Positions 12,616-32,745 of a stretch of 64,000 nucleotides of DNA are shown piece after piece. Under the pieces are notes generated by a model. That model had not been told where the DNA came from and searched no databases. It saw only the letters and a program-made list of their open reading frames with translations. A program made the position numbers and the translations under genes. This DNA comes from Astrocystis sublimbata (taxonomy: Eukaryota > Ascomycota > Sordariomycetes > Xylariales > Xylariaceae). Every line of letters starts with the position of its first letter. Position 1 is the stretch's first letter. Location: the NCBI GenBank assembly GCA_022453515.1, contig JAJNNY010000021.1, positions 62,001 through 126,000 of the forward strand, given 5' to 3'.

Positions 12616-13939
12616 TTAAGCAATGAGATCCGCCACGTTCATTGGCATCTCATCGATTTGAGTCGAGTAATACACTTATCCATGTTAGCAATTGGACTGA
12701 AAATAGCACACAAAGTTGGCGACTTACACTCAATATCGCGCAAAATGCGCACGTCTTCGCTCGTCACAAAGTTTATAGCAACGCCCTTGCGGCCAAAGCG
12801 ACCACTCCGCCCAATACGGTGGATGTAATTCTCACGATTGCTAGGCAGGTCGTAGTTGATGACCAAGCTGACCTGCTGCACATCGATACCGCGAGCCCAG
12901 ACATCAGTCGATATCAGCACTCTGCTGTTGCCCTGTCTGAAATCCTGCATGATGCTGTCGCGCTCCTTCTGAGGCATGTCTCCGTGCATGCTACTGACGG
13001 TGAAATTGGCCTCACGCATCTTGTCGGTCAACCAGTCGACCTTGCGCCGCGTGTTACAGAAAATAACGGCTTGTGTAATGGTGAGGGTGTCGTAGAGATC
13101 GCAGAGGGTGTCGAACTTCCAGTCCTCCTTCTCGACGGCGATGAAGTACTGCTTGAGACCCTCGAGGGTCAGCTCGTCACGCTTAACCAGGATGCGCACG
13201 GGGTCGGTCATGAACTTGGTGGTCATGTCGAGGACATCGTAGGGGAGGGTGGCGGAAACAACGACGACCTGGGTGGCGGGGGGCAGGTAACGATAGACAT
13301 CGTAGATTTGCTCACGGAAACCCTGGTTGAGCAGCTCGTCGGCCTCGTCGAGCACGAGCATCTTAATGTTCTTGGTGCGCAGGTGGCGGCGGCGGATCAT
13401 GTCGGCGACGCGGCCGGGGGTGCCGGACACGATGTGCTGGCCGTAGTCGAGCTTGCGGATGTCCTCGCCGACGTTGGTGCCGCCGATACAGGCGTGGCAC
13501 TGGACGTTCATGTAGTCACCGAGGGCCATGACGACGGACTGGATCTGGGTGGCGAGCTCGCGGGTGGGGGAGAGAACAAGGGCCTGGGTCTCGCGGACGG
13601 CGGTGTCGATGACCTGCAGCATGGAAATGGAGAAGGTGGCCGTCTTTCCAGTGCCGGACTGGGCCTGGGCGATGGTGTCGCGGCCCTTGCAGACCTGGAC
13701 GATGGCTCGGGACTGCACAGCGGATGGCGACTCATAGCCGTATGCGTAGATTCCGCGGAGGAGATTCTCTGATTGCAGAATGATGCGTCAGCAGTGTGTA
13801 TTATCAATCAGTCTCGATGACCATGACACGAACCCTTCAGCGACATGGCCTCAAAGGTGGGATGGACGGTGACCTCTTTCGAGGTAGAGAATTCCATCTT
13901 CTCCTCGGCGCGACGGTCGATGCCACCGCCTTCTGCCAT
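12616..13939 (-). CDS. FAL1: ATP-dependent RNA helicase FAL1 (eIF4A-III type DEAD-box)
   Basis: Exons in gene order are 13939-13834, 13768-12728 and 12674-12616, giving 401 residues, the usual FAL1 length. The start [17 protein letters not shown] matches fungal FAL1 N-termini. Motifs in order: Q-motif region [13 protein letters not shown], Walker [30 protein letters not shown] (VVSATLP), [11 protein letters not shown] and HRIGRSGR. The end [12 protein letters not shown] is typical. The family is a nuclear RNA helicase: in yeast it acts in 18S rRNA maturation, and the animal ortholog eIF4A3 is the core of the exon junction complex. Intron-rich fungi may use it for both. It is divergent from the splicing gene SF3a60, with 585 bases between starts. 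A long antisense frame on the plus strand is only a shadow. Confidence 0.96.
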
Positions 13940-14524
13940 TTTGAACGGTGTTATATTATGTCGGGGTAGTTTGCTGAGACGAGTAGTATATGGCCGTCGT
14001 AAAAGTGTGTAATTGCTGAATTGGTGGATGGGCTGATATGAGGATTGCAGGTAGATGGATAGAATGCGACGAGGCTCGATCTACCGGCGCGTCCCATTAA
14101 CTCTCCAAGTTTAAGTGGAGCACCAGAGCTGCTAGAAGGACCATATTGTTATAAGCAGCTCACGATAAGGGAGGGTAGCGACTGATAAGCATGAATGCAA
14201 GGGTTCACGTGCATATAGACAGACCCGCTATATGCATGCGATTGCCAAGCATGCCTAGGCCCTGTACCTACCCAGTTAATCTTTAATCTTTGGACGTACC
14301 TACCTCGTGCAAGCTTCGACCGTACCAGGCCATCTCCGATCAACCTCTTCCAAGTCAGAAGCAGCATATCACCTGCTCTTCGCCTACGCTTAGCGGTCGC
14401 TACGTCCTGCAGTATTGTGCGCTTGATAAAACCTTTACTCTCCGTCCGTCAGAACTACGAGACGGAAGCTGCTCGTATTCTGCCATCGTCGCGTAGAGCA
14501 CCAGTGAGTGAGCGCGTATACACC
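13940..14524. other. Divergent promoter region FAL1 / SF3a60
   Basis: 585 bases between two head-to-head RNA-processing genes. No TATA box is evident in either direction, as expected for housekeeping genes. There is a pair of similar TATATGCATG / ATGCATGCG words around 14210-14240. No gene seen inside. Confidence 0.55.
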
Positions 14525-16089
14525 ATGTTGTTGGAGGAGCAAAGGTTCCTTCATGAGGACCTCGAGCGCCTCGAACAAGGTATCGCAGATAGAATCGGCG
14601 ACGAGCCCAAGCAGGTACGCCATCTTGCACAACAAATCCCGCCACACGCTCTATAAACATCTTGCTAACTGCACCTCGGCAGATCCGAGATCGATTGGCA
14701 CGCGACCATCAAATCGCCGAGTTTCTCGACCGCATCTCTTCACAGTCCACCAAGCTGCTCGAGCTATATCGCGATGGCGACGGATCGAGATCACGCGAGA
14801 TCCAACAAATAGGCGCCGGTGACCCCATGGACCAGTTCTACAAGCAGTTGGCCGACATCAAGAGCTTCCACGCAAGATACCCCAACGAGCCCGTCGAGAA
14901 CCTAGAGCGCGCATACCGACCCAAGAAGGGCCCCGAAGAGGCCGCCCAGCCAAGTGTCGTCGACTTCATGTTCACTGGAGAGGAAGCCTTCGGCCGATTC
15001 TTCGACTTGCACACCAGCCATGAGCGCTACCTTAACCTGCCTAATGCTAAGAGGCTCACCTACCAACAGTACCTCGATCAATTTGATAATTTCGCCCCCG
15101 GAGCTGCTGGAGTAAAGAGATCCGAGAAGATGACGGATCAGTACTTCGCATATGTCGGCCAGCTCGCATTAGACTTGGAGAGGTTCATGCGCAAAACCCG
15201 CCCACTCGAAAACATCGAGAAGGTCCTGGCCGACTTCGACAAGCAGTTCGAGGACGATTGGGAGAATGATAAGGTGCCCGAGTGGAGCCAAGAATCAACT
15301 GGACCCAAGCCCGGAGCAACAGATGCCAACTGGTGCGAGGCCTGCGAGAAAGCCTTCACGAACGAAAACGTTTACAGAAACCATCTTACTGGCAAGAAAC
15401 ATATTCGCGCAGAGAAGGCTCGACAGGAGAGGGGGCAAGAAGGTGACAGCACCCCCAACGGCGCCGGCAAGGGATCAGATTCCACAACACGGCGGAAAGA
15501 AAGGGCTATCGCAGAGCGCGAATACCGCGTCAAGCGTCTTGCGAGCGCCATGAGCACAGAACGTAGCGATACACGGGTCAACGTGGAGCGGAAACAGGGC
15601 ATGACAGAGAAAGAACGTCAGAATGATATCGACAACATATTCAGTGCATCGATGTCGGCGGCGCAACAACCCGAGGCGGAAGACGGCGACGATGATGACG
15701 ACGATGAGAAGATTTACAACCCGCTGAAATTGCCGTTGGCATGGGACGGAAAACCCATCCCCTTTTGGTTGTACAAGCTGCACGGGCTGGGAGTCGAGTT
15801 TGCCTGCGAAGTCTGCGGCAACTTCGTCTACATGGGACGCCGGGCGTTCGATAAGCACTTCAACGAGGCTCGACATATTCATGGTTTAAAATGTCTAGGC
15901 ATCACGAATACCACTCTCTTCAGGGACATTACTAGGATTGATGAGGCCTTGAGGTTGTGGGAGAAGATACAGAAGGACAAGCGGAAAGACAAAGTGGACG
16001 ACGGGAGCATTATCCAGATGGAGGATGCCGAAGGCAATGTCATGCCGGAAAAGGTCTACTACGATTTGCAGAAACAGGGACTTTTATAG
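14525..16089 (+). CDS. Splicing factor 3A subunit 3 (SF3a60 / PRP9 / Sap61)
   Basis: Exons 14525-14614 and 14683-16089 give 498 residues. The start MLLEEQRFLHEDLERLEQ is the family N-terminus; the frame is open further upstream but only with non-ATG starts. SF3a60 is part of the SF3a complex of the U2 snRNP and helps engage the branch site. Seen in order: N-terminal helices that contact the rest of SF3a; a first C2H2 zinc finger (CEACEKAF ... HLTGKKH, about residues 240-265); a charged stretch ending in a run of acidic residues; then IYNPLKLPLAWDGKPIPFWLYKLHGL and the second zinc finger (CEVCGNFVYMGRRAFDKHF) with HGLKCLGI. The end YYDLQKQGLL matches the human protein's end. Very secure. Confidence 0.96.
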
Positions 16090-16589
16090 ATGGCGTAACA
16101 TTATGTATAACATTGTGTATTCTATTGATACCAGGGAGGCAACTAGGCGATTTTGATTCCATTAGTCCTAACTCGGAATCCGCAATTGTGATACAAGTGT
16201 GCAGCAGCTTCGACTTGCAGTTCGATCATCATGTGTACTGGGAAGACTACTAGTGGCCCAGTATCTGGGAGGCGAATTATACCATCACCCCACCAACAGC
16301 TTCTGGACCTTATCTGTTCAACCCAATTACCCAACTTTGAATTCTCCTTTACTCATCCATACTTTTAGGATGTTTGTTTTGAATAACTATGATCGAACGT
16401 AAGATGTGACGCGATGGCAATAGCTCCGGGTCTATATTGCCCCAACATCCTTCCCTTGAATTGTTTGGTTCCAGGTAGCCAGCAGGTACTTGTACCTACT
16501 CACTACTTTCCAGCTTTCTTCGATCACTCAATACCACATCAATCTTGGTTAGATCGTGATGCGAGGCCAGATCTACATCAGCGCACACC
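16090..16589. other. Intergenic, 0.5 kb
   Basis: Holds the SF3a60 3' UTR and the SLX1 promoter; both genes point the same way. No further gene or clear site is seen. Confidence 0.6.
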
Positions 16590-17669
16590 ATGGCAGTTCA
16601 TTCCAAACCAATACCGCCTCTCTACACCGTATATATCCTGCGCTCAACAGTACGCAATGCATCTCTCTACATCGGCTCGACGCCCAACCCGCCCCGGCGT
16701 CTAAAGCAGCACAACGGCGTGGTCCAGGGCGGCGCCGCGCGGACGTCGCGCCAGCACTTACGCCCGTGGGAGATGGTTGCGCTGGTCTCGGGCTTCCCCG
16801 GCATGGTGGCCGCGCTGAAGTTCGAGTGGGCGCTCAACAACCCGCACCTGTCGCTGCACATCCCCACCGAGGCTCGCATCTCCATCGCCACGAAGCGCAA
16901 GCGAAATGGACACCCTAGGCGGCCTCCTCATAACATCAAATCCATTGTTTCCAATGTCCACCTTCTATTGAACGTGCCGAGCTTCAGGCGATGGCCTCTT
17001 AGATTACACTTCTTTGATGCGGAGGTGCATAGAGCGTGGACACGGTGTTGCGACACGGCTGCTGAGACGGTGGGGAGGGAGGTTCCCGTCTTTACGGACT
17101 TTGCGCCGGAGAAGAGTACTACTGCTGCAACTACCAAGGCCGCTCGCGGTCGTCGTCGTCGTGCTTCTGCTACTACTGCTGCTTCCGCTGCTGACGGTGG
17201 TGACGTCGGTGATCAAGAAGGCACGCCGACAGACCCTGAGCCACCAAAGCCTCGGGGCATTCACGCCCTGCCTTTGGACTACGCCCCGATGAAAAGCTAT
17301 GTGGAGAAAACGCAGTCGCTATACACCTTTGAGAGAGAAGGCGTGTGCGTGGTGTGCGATCAACATCTCCCGCACGAAGAAGGGTTATACGCCACATGCT
17401 CGAATCCGGGGTGCGAGGGCACGGGACATCTCAACTGCTGGAGCAAGCATCTCCTGGACGGGAATGATACGGAGGACATAATCCCTATCTCTGGACGATG
17501 TCCGAAGTGTGAGGGCGAGGTCGTCTGGGGAGATATGATGAAGGAGATGAGTTTGAGACTTAGGGGAAGCAAGGAGGTAGAGGATTTGCTGAGAGAAAAG
17601 AGGAGGAGGAGGAAGAAGGACGCTGTTATTGAGGACTCGCATTCGCCCTCGCCCTCGCCTTCACCTTGA
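16590..17669 (+). CDS. SLX1: Structure-specific endonuclease subunit SLX1
   Basis: A single exon of 359 residues, ATG at 16590 in a good context (CACCATGG). SLX1 is the catalytic subunit of the nuclear SLX1-SLX4 nuclease, which cuts branched DNA such as stalled forks and Holliday junctions. The GIY-YIG nuclease domain is at the N-terminus (VYILRS ... LYIGSTPNPPRRLKQHN, about residues 12-45), with the conserved Tyr, Arg and later Glu (KFEWALNN). After a Thr/Ala/Arg-rich insert (about 185-215) comes the C-terminal RING/PHD-like zinc domain, with CVVCDQHL, CSNPGC, HLNCWSKH and RCPKCEGEV pairs, which binds SLX4. The end is a basic run and a short Ser-Pro repeat. The domain order is diagnostic. 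Confidence 0.95.
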   Translation: MAVHSKPIPPLYTVYILRSTVRNASLYIGSTPNPPRRLKQHNGVVQGGAARTSRQHLRPWEMVALVSGFPGMVAALKFEWALNNPHLSLHIPTEARISIATKRKRNGHPRRPPHNIKSIVSNVHLLLNVPSFRRWPLRLHFFDAEVHRAWTRCCDTAAETVGREVPVFTDFAPEKSTTAATTKAARGRRRRASATTAASAADGGDVGDQEGTPTDPEPPKPRGIHALPLDYAPMKSYVEKTQSLYTFEREGVCVVCDQHLPHEEGLYATCSNPGCEGTGHLNCWSKHLLDGNDTEDIIPISGRCPKCEGEVVWGDMMKEMSLRLRGSKEVEDLLREKRRRRKKDAVIEDSHSPSPSPSP

Positions 17670-26497
<8,828 letters not shown>

Positions 26498-27315
26498 GTG
26501 GTCGATGGCAACTGGTCCAATTGTTCGTTTGATACTTTACGCAGGGCTATGAACCTGCGTGTCTTTTAACTGGACTTCCTATCCACGTGTGCATCAGTGG
26601 AAGGCTTCTTGGTTTTCAGCCCACGTCCTCGATTCTACCACAAGGTCTTGAAGTTTTGCATCTTTGCTGCACAGGCGTGATTATGAAAAGTATTACATGG
26701 GGGAGAAATGGACGGCGTTTAAACATACCCATATTATCTTACGGCGGGGGGAGGGGGTCGATGGTAATGGAGTTGTACGATCATATGCCTGAATGGTGAA
26801 GTAACATTACGGTGTCGAGTGATCGTTCAGCAAGGTGTTTGAGAGATGCATTAGATAGGCGTTGTTTTAATTTACGCCACCCGAGACCTCAAGTTAGAGA
26901 AGCGAATTGATACCTATGTTTTCAAACATAATTAACTATTCCCGACGAACATGCTCTTCGTTCCTGTAGTGCTTGATTGACTCTAAAAAGTATGTTTGTA
27001 CGTGGTAAAATGATGGTACTTGGTCTGTCCTGGTGCACAGTTGATTGATGTATCCCTACCAAAGTAACATTTAAAATAGAGCATCATCTATGTGAATCCT
27101 CTATAGACGTTGGTTATAGTGTGATACGTACACTATCTACTATTCGATTATTACCTAATTTTGCAAACTTATATAAAAAGCAGTTTAGTTATCACGGGAT
27201 TGAGCAGAATATTGATTTAGGGGCATTGTAAACTTTTCATTCATTATTCACACTATATGCGATTTCTTTGGGCTGCCAAAATTCAGCATTAATCCGCTCC
27301 GTGTATTGCGTTTAT
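26498..27315. other. Intergenic between convergent genes, 0.8 kb, AT-rich
   Basis: Holds the 3' ends of KDM5 (+) and the RNase gene (-). About 26870-27290 is AT-rich without a coding signal. No gene or repeat recognised. Confidence 0.55.
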
Positions 27316-27519
27316 CTAGTTGGTCCCGGAGCAGCCGACGAAGTTATTGCCTGATGCGCCGGTGTGGGTTATCTCGCCGGCAAGCTTGCACGAAGTGTTG
27401 ATGACGACACGGTCTGCACCTGGGCTTCCTGTTCATATAGTATGTGTAAGTAAGTCTTACGTGTAAAGTGTGACAAGTTTGTGAACACTTTGACTTGTTC
27501 ACTTTGTTCCTGATACATG

Positions 27520-27551
<32 letters not shown>

Positions 27552-27931
27552 GTACCGCCGGTGTACACCCCGCTCTTGAGCATGGGGAACTCGAGATACG
27601 GCCCTGCGACCTTGAAGCTGAAGCCTTCGAAGTTGTTGTATGTGTGGGGGTATCCGCCTGGCGACTATGGTGGGTTATGAGTGTATTAGTCGATTGTGAT
27701 TCAGATGCGCGAACTGCTACAACTTGATTATTGGCAAACTTGAGGTTTAGATGTACATACAGAGCCAGATTTGTTTAAGCTGCACGCCTTCTGCGCCGCC
27801 TGGTTCACCTGGTCGGCGGTATACGAAGTCGAGCCACAGGTGGTTGCGGCGCGCGCCTCCAGCGCGGGTGCGGCGAGGACGGCGGGGGTAGCGAAGGCCA
27901 CCAGGGCCAGGAGGGATGTGAAGACCTGCAT
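27316..27931 (-). CDS. Secreted guanyl-specific ribonuclease, RNase T1/N1 family
   Basis: Exons in gene order are 27931-27761, 27664-27556 and 27428-27316, giving 130 residues. A signal peptide starts it ([20 protein letters not shown]), followed by a short pro-stretch and the mature enzyme from about [10 protein letters not shown]. The family cuts single-stranded RNA after G. Catalytic residues are all present: His and Glu in [11 protein letters not shown], Arg in PGADRVV, His in [10 protein letters not shown]. Cys pairs sit in the first and last exons. The length fits T1-type RNases, and no long loops of the ribotoxin kind are seen. Intron 2 starts with GTACG followed directly by 31 T on the coding strand, an odd donor region. 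Function is probably RNA scavenging or an extracellular role. Confidence 0.93.
27520..27550. repeat. 31-base A homopolymer (T run in RNase intron 2)
   Basis: An uninterrupted run of 31 A on the plus strand, inside intron 2 of the RNase T1-type gene. In the transcript it is a U run starting five bases after the exon end. Exact length may be a sequencing approximation. Confidence 0.95.
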
Positions 27932-29444
27932 CTTGATGAACGGATTGAAAGAATACGGGAAATAAAGGTAGGAAGATAGATTAATAATACGTAGATCTTG
28001 CGGCTCACGATTGGGAAATCTAAGTCGAGAAGTTGGGGGCGGCAGGCATCATATATGTATCATGCATATATGTACCTACCATGCATATATCTGCCTTGCC
28101 AATTGGCGCGCTCATGGGGCAACCATCACAAGCTGGATAAGCTTTCGTAACACACCTTTGGCCACGGCAACATCGGCTTCCTATTCAAGCCTGACCGGTA
28201 AGATTCGAATGTGGTTGTTTTCCCTCAATCATAGCATGGCGCCTAGCCACTACCTACCCTAGATACTACTAAGCTGCGCTGTAGGGTAAGGTACCTACCT
28301 GAGCTTGTGATACGGTGGCGCTGGCGCACGTGGGCTTATCATCCATCTACTATCGACCTGCCTGCACTAAGACAGAGGGTGTTGTCCCAAAAAGGGGTGA
28401 ATTGAAGGGCGCCAGGCGAATCGGAACATAGCCGAAAAGGGCAGGTGGAATGTTTTGAGAAACGCCAGAAGGCTCATGCGGGATGGGAACGTGCGATTAA
28501 GGTTGGTTGAGAATGCGTTGCAAGATGCAGGGACGCGCGACACTACTTGAAACGGGGTGGATTGGTGGAGATGGGAAGTTCGTTTGCTCTTGTTTGGTCT
28601 TGGTCTTGGTCTGCGCATAGGGTTAGGTAGGTCGTTATTTGGAAGAGTGCATACTTAGATAATGCGGCTTCTTAAAAGTGCCATTCCCATACATAAGCTT
28701 GGCTTTTGTAGGTGGTCGTCGGTGTGCTGTGAATGCGGCTAGGTGATAAGCGTCGCCGTAGATAGCATTGATCCCGCTGTGTTGTTGGCCTACCTCATCC
28801 ATGAGTGCATTTGGAAGGGTATACGAGATCTGCTATTCTCGAAGGCTATCAAGAGGTGCGAGACTCCTTCTTCTAGTACATTCTGCTACGATGGGAGCGA
28901 AATTGAATGTCGTTGACTCCAAACTTAGGAAAGGGATCAATCTGCAGCATCCATTCTGTGTTTTTCGAGGTGGCGGCCGAGTAAGCTTGCGCAAGCTGCA
29001 GAGCACCCTGCATGGTTGACAGAACAAACCACGGTGAAACCCCAACTCACCCCCATACAGAGGTTCCATGAAGTAAGCCTACACTGACGAACCGATGATT
29101 TATAGTATCTAGCAATGTTTGTCGTCGAAATTCTTATTCAGGTACAAATGGTAAATCCGGGGATAGTGGATCTCGATCGTCGATCGTCATTGCACTTGTT
29201 CGGTACACTTTGCCGAAACCACCGAGTGATCATCGCTGAGCAGCATTGGCATGAGGAGAAAACGCGGGGAAGTGCATCCAGACGAGCCAGAGAAGCCACA
29301 ATGATATAATATTAGGGCTGGGATTGTTCCTGCCATGACATCACATTAAAATGAGCTTACCGCCATGACGCTGCCGAGGACGCTGTACTTAAAAGGGCGT
29401 CCGTCCGTGTCCATATAAGATCTTGAGTCCTGCCATGGTCCAAG
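27932..29444. other. Intergenic between divergent RNase and GH115 genes, 1.5 kb
   Basis: Two secreted-enzyme genes diverge from here. ATGCATATAT words repeat at about 28057-28090. A TATAAG word sits at 29414-29419, close to the GH115 ATG. No gene seen inside. Confidence 0.55.
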
Positions 29445-32400
29445 ATGTGGTGGTTTCTGGGAGTCTTGCTTCTGGGTCTCTCTCCTTCGATATCGGGGTT
29501 ACTGGAGGAGACAATCATCTCGTTTGAGAGAGTCGAGGCATCAGTCCCGCTACACAATGCCTCAATTGTATACGACTCGAGCGACCCAATCGGTGTTGAA
29601 ATAGGAGCAACAAGCCTTGCCGAGGATCTAGAAGCCATCGTGGGTATAAGGCCATCCGTCATCAAAGTCGGAGCCGGAGCCGAGGAGTCGATCGGATGTG
29701 AAAACTGTCATGACTACGCCATTATTGCTGCGACCGTCGAATCCGATCTGATTACAGCGATAGTACGGGATACAAGTCTAGATGTATCTGGTATTGAGGG
29801 GAAATGGGAAAGCTACCGAACGAGCGTCGTGGACGATCCGATACCTGGTGTCAAAAGAGCTCTAATCATTGCGGGAAGTGATAAGAGGGGCGTGGTTTTC
29901 GGGATTCACACTCTTGCGGAGCAATGCGGTCAGTCACCGTAGGTTCATTGATCGAAAGAGCTTCATGGCACTTGGTAGACTAAGGGGCGCACAGGTTTCA
30001 CTGGTGGGCTGATGTACCCGCAACAAAACATGAGGAGATCTACGCACTCGACAAAAACACTACATTTGGACCTCCTAGTGTCCAGTATCGCGGTCTCTTC
30101 ATCAACGATGAAGCCCCAGGACTAACTGGGTATGGCCATGCATCTCGTTTTAACAGACGGGTACATTCTGATGATGCTTTAGGTGGTGGTCCAGGATACA
30201 TGGAGTTGATCATCAGCCGATAGACACTGAGTTTTACAAACATGTCTTCGATATGTTGCTGCGACTGAAGAGCAACTTTATCTGGCCTTCAATGTGGAAG
30301 TCGTTTGTGCCCAGACCTGGAAATATTTTCTTCACGGATGACCTTGGCAACATGCAGCTCGCAGACGACTACGGGATCGTTGTATCAACAAGCCATCATG
30401 AGCCTATGCAGAGGGCTACAAATGAATGGAATGAGACGATCGATGGGCCATGGGACTGGGAAAAGAACAAAGACAACGTCATAGCTTTCATGGAAGACGG
30501 TGTAAGTCGGGCAGGAAAGAACGAGACGTACTTCACTCTTGGCATGCGCGGTGAAGGCGATGGTCCCATTCAGGCAGATGACCCGGTTGCAATCTTGGAA
30601 GATGTCTTCAAGACTCAGCGACGGCTACTCGCGAAGTATCATGGAAATGAGTCCGAGGCCAAACGTGCGTCGCCCGGTTTGCGCCACACAACGCGGCTAA
30701 TATTTGACAGAGGTGTGGACAATATATAAGGAAGTGGCGACATACTACGCGGCTGGACTCGTCCCGCCTGACGATGTGACTCTAATGTTCACGGACGATA
30801 ATTGGGGAAACATCCAAAGACTGCCACTTGCGAACGAAACCGCGAGATCTGGTGGTATAGGAGTGAGACTATATACCCTGGATAAATTTCATACCTCTAG
30901 GGGACACTAACAACTGAGGTGTGCCAGATGTACTATCATCTAGAATATGTCGGCATACCCAAGTCCTATAAGTGGCAAAACACAAACAATCTCGTGAGTT
31001 GAATGCAGCACTGACCATTAATGCGTGCCTTTGCTACTAATTGATATGACTAGCCGAAAGTCTATAAAGAATTATACCAAGCTTACGAGCGAGGCGTCGA
31101 TCGCATATGGGTCATCAACATCGCCGACATCAAGCCCCTCGAGATGCCATTCGGGTTCATCATGGACCTTGCCTGGAATACGTCGTCTGTCGATTTCGGC
31201 ACCATTCCGAGTTACTTGAAAGCGTTCGCCTCTCGAGAGTTTGGGTCGGAGTATGCGATAGAAATATCTCAGATCTTGATGGAGCAGAGCAGGCTTATTG
31301 GACGGAGGAAATACGAGTCGGTACAATCGAAGACTTATTCCGTTTCGAACTATCACGAGACCGAGCGAGTCCTGTTCGAATGGCGCGCTCTCGCCGACAG
31401 CGTAATCTCCATCGCAGACAAATTGCCCGACGAACGCAAGAACGCGTACTGGCACCATGTGCAATATCCGATTCTATCTGGTCAGGCATACTACGCAGCT
31501 ATGTTGGGCCTTGGGAAGAATCAGCAGATTGGGTTTGAGCGTCGCAACTCGGCGAACAGTCTAGCGGACCAGGTACGAGAGGACTTCGATCGGGACTTCG
31601 ACCTTGCCGAAAACTACGACTCAATCGCGAATGGCAAATGGGCTGGAATCCTGTCACAGGCTCACTATGATCAATACAGCCAGTCTTTTGGAGACGATTG
31701 GGCCGAACCGACTAGAGACGTTATCACTGGATTATGGTATGTGCAGCTACGACAGAACTCATCCTACGAATTTGGGAACCTAGGCATATTCGCAGAAGGG
31801 AGCGGGAGCGCACAGGCACAGGGTCGCAGTCTGCCATCTGCGTGGTCTTCGGCGCCTACGACCGACCAATTTGCACCGACGTTGCCCATCATGGACCCCT
31901 ACGGCAAGGGAATCTGGGCGATCGATCTCTTCCACCGCGGCGATTACCGAATTCCCATCGAATGGGAGGTCGACATACCATACGATTGGATCACGTTCGC
32001 GCCGTCGTCCGGCACATTATCAATGAACCAGCTCGAACAACGTGTCAACGTCTCAATCGACTGGTCTGCTGTCCCCGCAAACACTAACGAAAACATAGGG
32101 GTACGGATCAACTACGACCATTCTCCGTACTTTGATCTCATTCACCTGCCTATCATGAACCGCCGCGTCCCGGACGACTTCGTCGGGTTTCCCGAGACAG
32201 GAGGCATTATATCTATCGAAGCACCTCACTACCAACGGAAATCCAAAGGTAACGTGACGTTCGAGCACATACCATTCCTAGGCACGCGTACGGACTCGGG
32301 GTCCTTAGCACTCCGCCCTTACAAGGTCGCGCGAGTTTCGGAAGACGGGGCAAAGAACACTTGGGTCGATTACGATATCTATCTTTTCAACGCTGTGGCG

Positions 32401-32745
32401 CCCCTTACGGCGACGGTCTACGTAAACGGAGCACTCGATACTGATCCGACATTATTGATGTCGTACTCGCTCACTTTAAGAGACAACAACGACTCAACTG
32501 CGAATTTCACCCGATTGCTCGAGGATCCTGCGACCCCTGGAGACACGCCGCCGCACTGGCGCGAGACTGTGGCCGACCATGTCTGGATGCGAAACATGAC
32601 GCTGGGAAACGTCGGTGAGGGACGGCATACACTGCGATGGCAGACAAATTCGCCAGAAGTTTATCTTGAAAAGGTTGTGCTGAACACTCGGGATGGGTTG
32701 CGTAGCAGTTATCTGGGGCCGCCGGAGACTAAGCTGGTTGTTTAG
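29445..32745 (+). CDS. GH115 xylan alpha-1,2-glucuronidase
   Basis: Six exons, 29445-29938, 29995-30129, 30183-30664, 30711-30862, 30928-30993 and 31054-32745, give 1006 residues, the usual GH115 size. The start has a signal peptide (MWWFLGVLLLGLSPSISG). GH115 enzymes remove (methyl)glucuronic acid from the inside of xylan chains. Recognised family blocks in order: GSDKRGVVFGIHTLAEQ, SPFHWWADVP, YRGLFINDEAPG, KSNFIWPSMW, STSHHEPMQRA, TLGMRGEGDGP, DDVTLMFTDDNWGNIQRLP, YYHLEYVGIPKSYKW, INIADIKPLEMPFGF and, toward the end, the beta-rich C-terminal domain ending in a YLEKVVLNT strand. The ATG at 29433 is in another frame. The first donor is GTAGGT at 29939; using the upstream GTCAGT would break the WWADVP block. 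Confidence 0.93.

Noticed and set aside
12642..13772. A 376-residue plus-strand open frame
   Set aside because: It is antisense to the FAL1 helicase exon; its Val/Gly/Leu/Asp-rich, low-information composition is a shadow of the real reading frame.
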